This document shows, piece after piece, positions 6,196 to 7,349 of a DNA stretch of 7,349 nucleotides. Both the position numbers and the translations under genes were made by a program. The DNA lies in the NCBI GenBank assembly GCA_030425055.1, contig JAUHVN010000134.1, positions 1-7,349 of the forward strand, in the 5' to 3' direction. The notes under the pieces were generated by a model. It had not been told where the DNA came from. It worked only from the letters and a program-made list of their open reading frames with translations, and ran no database searches. The first letter of the stretch is position 1. Each line of letters starts with the position of its first letter. This stretch comes from Actinomycetes bacterium (GTDB lineage: Bacteria > Actinomycetota > Actinomycetes > Actinomycetales > Microbacteriaceae).

Positions 6196-7349
6196 ATGCC
6201 CGTCTCGCTGCTCGACGCCGTCCCGCGCGGAGCCGACCCGGATGCCGCCTACACCGGCTTCGTCGAGTGGGCCGCCGATCGGGGCCTGACGCTCTATCCC
6301 GCGCAGGACGAGGCCGTCATCGAGATCGTCTCGGGTGCGCACGTGATCCTGTCGACCCCGACGGGCACGGGCAAGTCGCTCGTCGCGATCGCGGCGCACG
6401 CGGCATCCCTCGCCGCCGGCATCCGCTCGTACTACACCGCGCCGATCAAGGCGCTCGTGAGCGAGAAGTTCTTCGCGCTCGTCGACATCTTCGGGGCCGA
6501 GAACGTCGGGATGGTGACCGGCGACTCGTCGGTGAACCCCGACGCGCCGATCGTGTGCTGCACCGCCGAGATCCTCGCGAACCTCGCGCTGCGCCGCGGC
6601 CCCGACGCCGACGTCGGCCAGGTCGTCATGGACGAGTTCCACTATTACGGCGACCCCGAGCGCGGGTGGGCGTGGCAGGTTCCGCTGCTCACCCTCACCG
6701 GCGCCCAGTTCGTGCTCATGTCGGCGACGCTCGGCGACGTGACCGCGATCGCCGACGACCTCGGGCGCCGCACCGGGCGCGACGTCGCGCAGGTGACGGG
6801 GGTCGAGCGGCCCGTGCCCCTGCACTTCTCGTACGAGCGGCGTCCTGTGCACGACGTGCTCTCGCGGCTGCTCGACGAGGGTGAGGCGCCGGTCTACATC
6901 GTGCACTTCTCGCAGGCGGCCGCCCTCGAGCGCGCACAGGCCCTGTCGTCGATGCGCGTCGCGTCACGCGAGCAGCGCGATGCCATCGCCGAGGCGATCG
7001 GCGGCTTCCGCTTCACGACCGGCTTCGGCAAGACGCTGTCGCGGCTCGTGCGCGCGGGCATCGGCGTGCACCACGCGGGGATGCTGCCGCGGTACCGCCG
7101 CCTCGTCGAGACGCTCGCGCAGCGCGGCCTGCTCAAGGTCATCTGCGGCACCGACACGCTCGGCGTCGGCATCAACGTGCCGATCCGCACGGTCGTGATC
7201 ACCGCGCTGTCGAAGTTCGACGGCACGCGGATGCGGCAGCTGACCGCCCGCGAGTTCCACCAGGTCGCCGGCCGTGCCGGCCGCGCGGGATTCGACACCT
7301 ACGGCAACGTCGTCGTGATGGCGCCCGAGTGGGAGATCGAGAACGCGGT
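6196..7349 (+). CDS. Ski2/Mtr4-like DEAD/DEAH-box helicase, 3' end cut by window
   Basis: ATP-dependent superfamily 2 nucleic-acid helicase; 384 residues are visible, covering both RecA-like domains. Motifs in order: upstream Gln37 (LYPAQDEA), motif I TPTGTGKS (54-61, Lys60), Ia TAPIKALVSEK (81-91), Ib CCTAEILAN (121-129), II DEFHYYGD (146-153), III SATLGD (176-181), IV-like VYIVHFSQ, HHAGMLPRYR (292-301), V GTDTLGVGINVP (318-329) and VI HQVAGRAGRAGFD (355-367). The HHAGMLP block and DEFH box place it with the Ski2/Mtr4/HelY-type RNA helicases. Actinobacteria encode a protein of this kind with a C-terminal DUF3516 region, about 830-860 residues by my recollection; that half would lie past the right edge. 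The ATG at 6196 is the first plausible start and gives the expected short N terminus. A role in RNA processing or decay is inferred from the family. It is divergent from the acetyltransferase gene. Confidence 0.94.
   Translation, partial: MPVSLLDAVPRGADPDAAYTGFVEWAADRGLTLYPAQDEAVIEIVSGAHVILSTPTGTGKSLVAIAAHAASLAAGIRSYYTAPIKALVSEKFFALVDIFGAENVGMVTGDSSVNPDAPIVCCTAEILANLALRRGPDADVGQVVMDEFHYYGDPERGWAWQVPLLTLTGAQFVLMSATLGDVTAIADDLGRRTGRDVAQVTGVERPVPLHFSYERRPVHDVLSRLLDEGEAPVYIVHFSQAAALERAQALSSMRVASREQRDAIAEAIGGFRFTTGFGKTLSRLVRAGIGVHHAGMLPRYRRLVETLAQRGLLKVICGTDTLGVGINVPIRTVVITALSKFDGTRMRQLTAREFHQVAGRAGRAGFDTYGNVVVMAPEWEIENA

Overview
The window is very GC-rich. Its genes use GTG as well as ATG starts, it carries typical actinobacterial families, and its closely packed genes alternate between strands. 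Together this points to a high-GC actinobacterium, most likely Microbacteriaceae and Microbacterium-like. That is inferred from sequence style and families, not from any search.

Layout, left to right. (1) Positions 1-1538, minus strand: an ECF-type ABC importer cassette. A small membrane substrate-binding (S) component resembling the YkoE family (960-1538) is followed by its ATPase (870 running off the left edge). The 89-nt gap between them holds a candidate DtxR/IdeR-like iron box overlapping a possible -10. (2) Positions 1656-4697, plus strand: a large secreted subtilisin-family protease with signal peptide, I9 propeptide, S8 catalytic domain with an inserted PA domain, and beta-sandwich C-terminal modules. 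Its motifs resemble plant-type (cucumisin-like) subtilases. A perfect 14-bp hairpin terminator follows its stop. (3) Positions 4805-6105, minus strand: a two-gene unit of a small GNAT-like acetyltransferase (upstream) and a pirin-family cupin (downstream), nearly touching. (4) Position 6196 to the right edge, plus strand: the first 384 residues of a Ski2/Mtr4-like DEAD/DEAH-box helicase, possibly translated from a leaderless mRNA.

The genes do not form one pathway. The ECF proteins act together in the membrane, the protease works outside the cell, and the pirin, acetyltransferase and helicase are cytoplasmic. There are two divergent promoter regions (1539-1655 and 6106-6195) and one convergent terminator region (4698-4804). 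No intergenic stretch exceeds 120 bases. I found no tRNA, rRNA, CRISPR array, insertion sequence or phage gene.

I did not find a clearly new multi-gene system. The points most worth a second look are the iron-box-like operator inside the ECF cassette, whose substrate is unknown, and the plant-like architecture of the secreted protease with exactly two close cysteine pairs.
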